Positions 63,505 through 64,000 of a stretch of DNA of 64,000 bases are shown here, piece after piece. Under the pieces are notes generated by a model. That model had not been told where the DNA came from. It ran no database searches and saw only the letters and a list, made by a program, of their open reading frames with translations. The stretch is taken from the NCBI RefSeq assembly GCF_900475315.1, contig NZ_LS483369.1:496001-560000 (forward strand), given 5' to 3'. The position numbers and the translations under genes were made by a program. The first letter of the stretch is position 1, and each line of letters opens with the position of its first letter. This DNA is from Neisseria cinerea (GTDB lineage Bacteria; Pseudomonadota; Gammaproteobacteria; Burkholderiales; Neisseriaceae).

Positions 63505-63651
63505 ATGACACAAAGCGAAGCTGCCACAAAAGCAAGTATCAGCCAAGCCGCGTTAAGCCAAATCGAAAAACAAGGCTCACGCCCTCAAACATAAATGCAC
63601 GAATAATTCGCCAAAATATACGGTTGCCATTCCGACCAATTGGCCGGCTAG
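63505..63651 (+). pseudogene. Broken XRE-family helix-turn-helix regulator
   Basis: The frame reads MTQSEAATKASISQAALSQ then IEKQGSRPQT, stop, MHE, stop, FAKIYGCHSDQLAG, stop. This is a typical XRE/HigA-type helix-turn-helix interrupted by two in-frame stops. The sequence upstream also contains an in-frame stop (TAG at 63487). It is a decayed antitoxin or regulator gene. Confidence 0.8.
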
Positions 63652-63655
63652 TAAA

Positions 63656-63691
63656 ATGCCGTCTGAAACGGAAATATGTTTCAGACGGCAT
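63656..63691. terminator. Inverted DUS pair before the helicase end
   Basis: DUS arms extended with AAAC/GTTT form a 15-bp stem; lies beyond the stop of the minus-strand helicase tail. Confidence 0.9.
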
Positions 63692-63722
63692 CTTATTTTC
63701 AGTAAGAAAGTATCAGGCGGAT

Positions 63723-64000
63723 TCAGCGGTCTTTATAGCGGCTGCTGCCTTTTCCGGTAAAAGAACCATTGTTTGGGCGTTTGCCTTTAAAGCCTTCGCC
63801 GCCTTTTTTGAAACCGTCGGATTTCTTGAAACCGTCTTTCTTAAAGCCGTCTTTTTTGAAACCGTCTTTTTTGAAACCGTCTTTTTTATGGCCTTCTCCG
63901 CGTGAATTTCCGCCGAAGCCTTCTTTACCCGGTTTCTTATCGCCGCGCCAGCCGCCGGATTTTCTCTCGCCCCAGCCGCCTTTGCCTTTCGGCTTGCCGC
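63723..64000 (-). CDS. C-terminal tail of a probable DEAD-box RNA helicase (partial)
   Basis: Only the last 92 codons are inside the window. They are Gly-, Lys- and Arg-rich, with several tandem KKDGF repeats and RG-type motifs (GGWRGDKKPG, KGSSRYKDR at the end). Such tails in neisserial RhlE-type helicases bind RNA. The assignment relies on this tail and on memory that such a helicase follows the clpX area; the catalytic core is outside. Confidence 0.6.
   Translation of the reverse strand, partial: GKPKGKGGWGERKSGGWRGDKKPGKEGFGGNSRGEGHKKDGFKKDGFKKDGFKKDGFKKSDGFKKGGEGFKGKRPNNGSFTGKGSSRYKDR
63795..63890 (-). repeat. Tandem 15-base repeats encoding KKDGF
   Basis: AAAAAAGACGGTTTC units, four exact-like copies plus variants. 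Units are multiples of three, so copy number changes would keep the frame. Confidence 0.85.

Overview
The window comes from a Neisseria species of the meningococcus/gonococcus/lactamica group. The 12-base DNA uptake sequence (DUS) ATGCCGTCTGAA is scattered throughout, often as inverted pairs that serve as terminators. There is one Correia element, and the genes (gyrA, the isc cluster, lldD, clpX, a FetA-like receptor) are neisserial. GyrA carries Thr91 and Asp95, which is not the usual gonococcal Ser91. The exact species cannot be fixed from sequence alone; N. meningitidis or a close commensal such as N. lactamica fits best.

Bases 1 to about 38.6 kb are a nearly complete lambda-like siphovirus prophage; the integrase and left attachment end lie outside the window. 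Order: leftward CI-type repressor (LexA-like, with autocleavage site) and a hypothetical gene; operators; rightward Cro/YdaS-like regulator; zinc-ribbon protein; P4-type primase-helicase; a 600-base region with a perfect 86-base inverted repeat full of ATGGCACA iterons, the likely phage origin; a possible late regulator; HNH endonuclease; a possible cos region; HK97-type head genes (terminase, portal, ClpP-like protease, capsid, connector); a small accessory island with a lipoprotein; neck and tail genes in lambda order, including a programmed -1 frameshift in the G/GT-type chaperone, a tape measure with an embedded M15-type peptidase domain, and L, K, I and J homologues; tail-tip and accessory genes; two small membrane proteins; two cysteine-peptidase/endolysin-type genes.

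The right arm of the prophage (33.4 to 38.6 kb) is regulatory. Two leftward antirepressor-type genes have different N-terminal domains (P22 Ant type and Rha type) but an almost identical C-terminal module. Each is preceded by a structured leader resembling the C4 antisense RNA that controls ant in phages P1 and P7. A pair of palindromic operators, three direct repeats, a P63C-domain protein, a ribbon-helix-helix protein and duplicated 53-residue small genes complete this block, which is the most interesting part of the window.

From 38.6 kb to the end is chromosomal core: a Correia element; a large FAD/Fe-S oxidase divergent from 4.5S RNA (ffs) and respiratory D-lactate dehydrogenase; DUF2628, AhpD-like, acyl-CoA dehydrogenase and rubredoxin genes; a FetA/FrpB-family TonB receptor with a Fur-like site; gyrA; hscB; arfA with a terminator inside its reading frame; iscA, iscU, iscS and iscR with an IscR-type operator; lldD; truB and rbfA; clpX; two small conserved genes; a broken XRE regulator; and the 3' end of a probable DEAD-box helicase. 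No rRNA, tRNA, CRISPR array or intact insertion sequence was seen.
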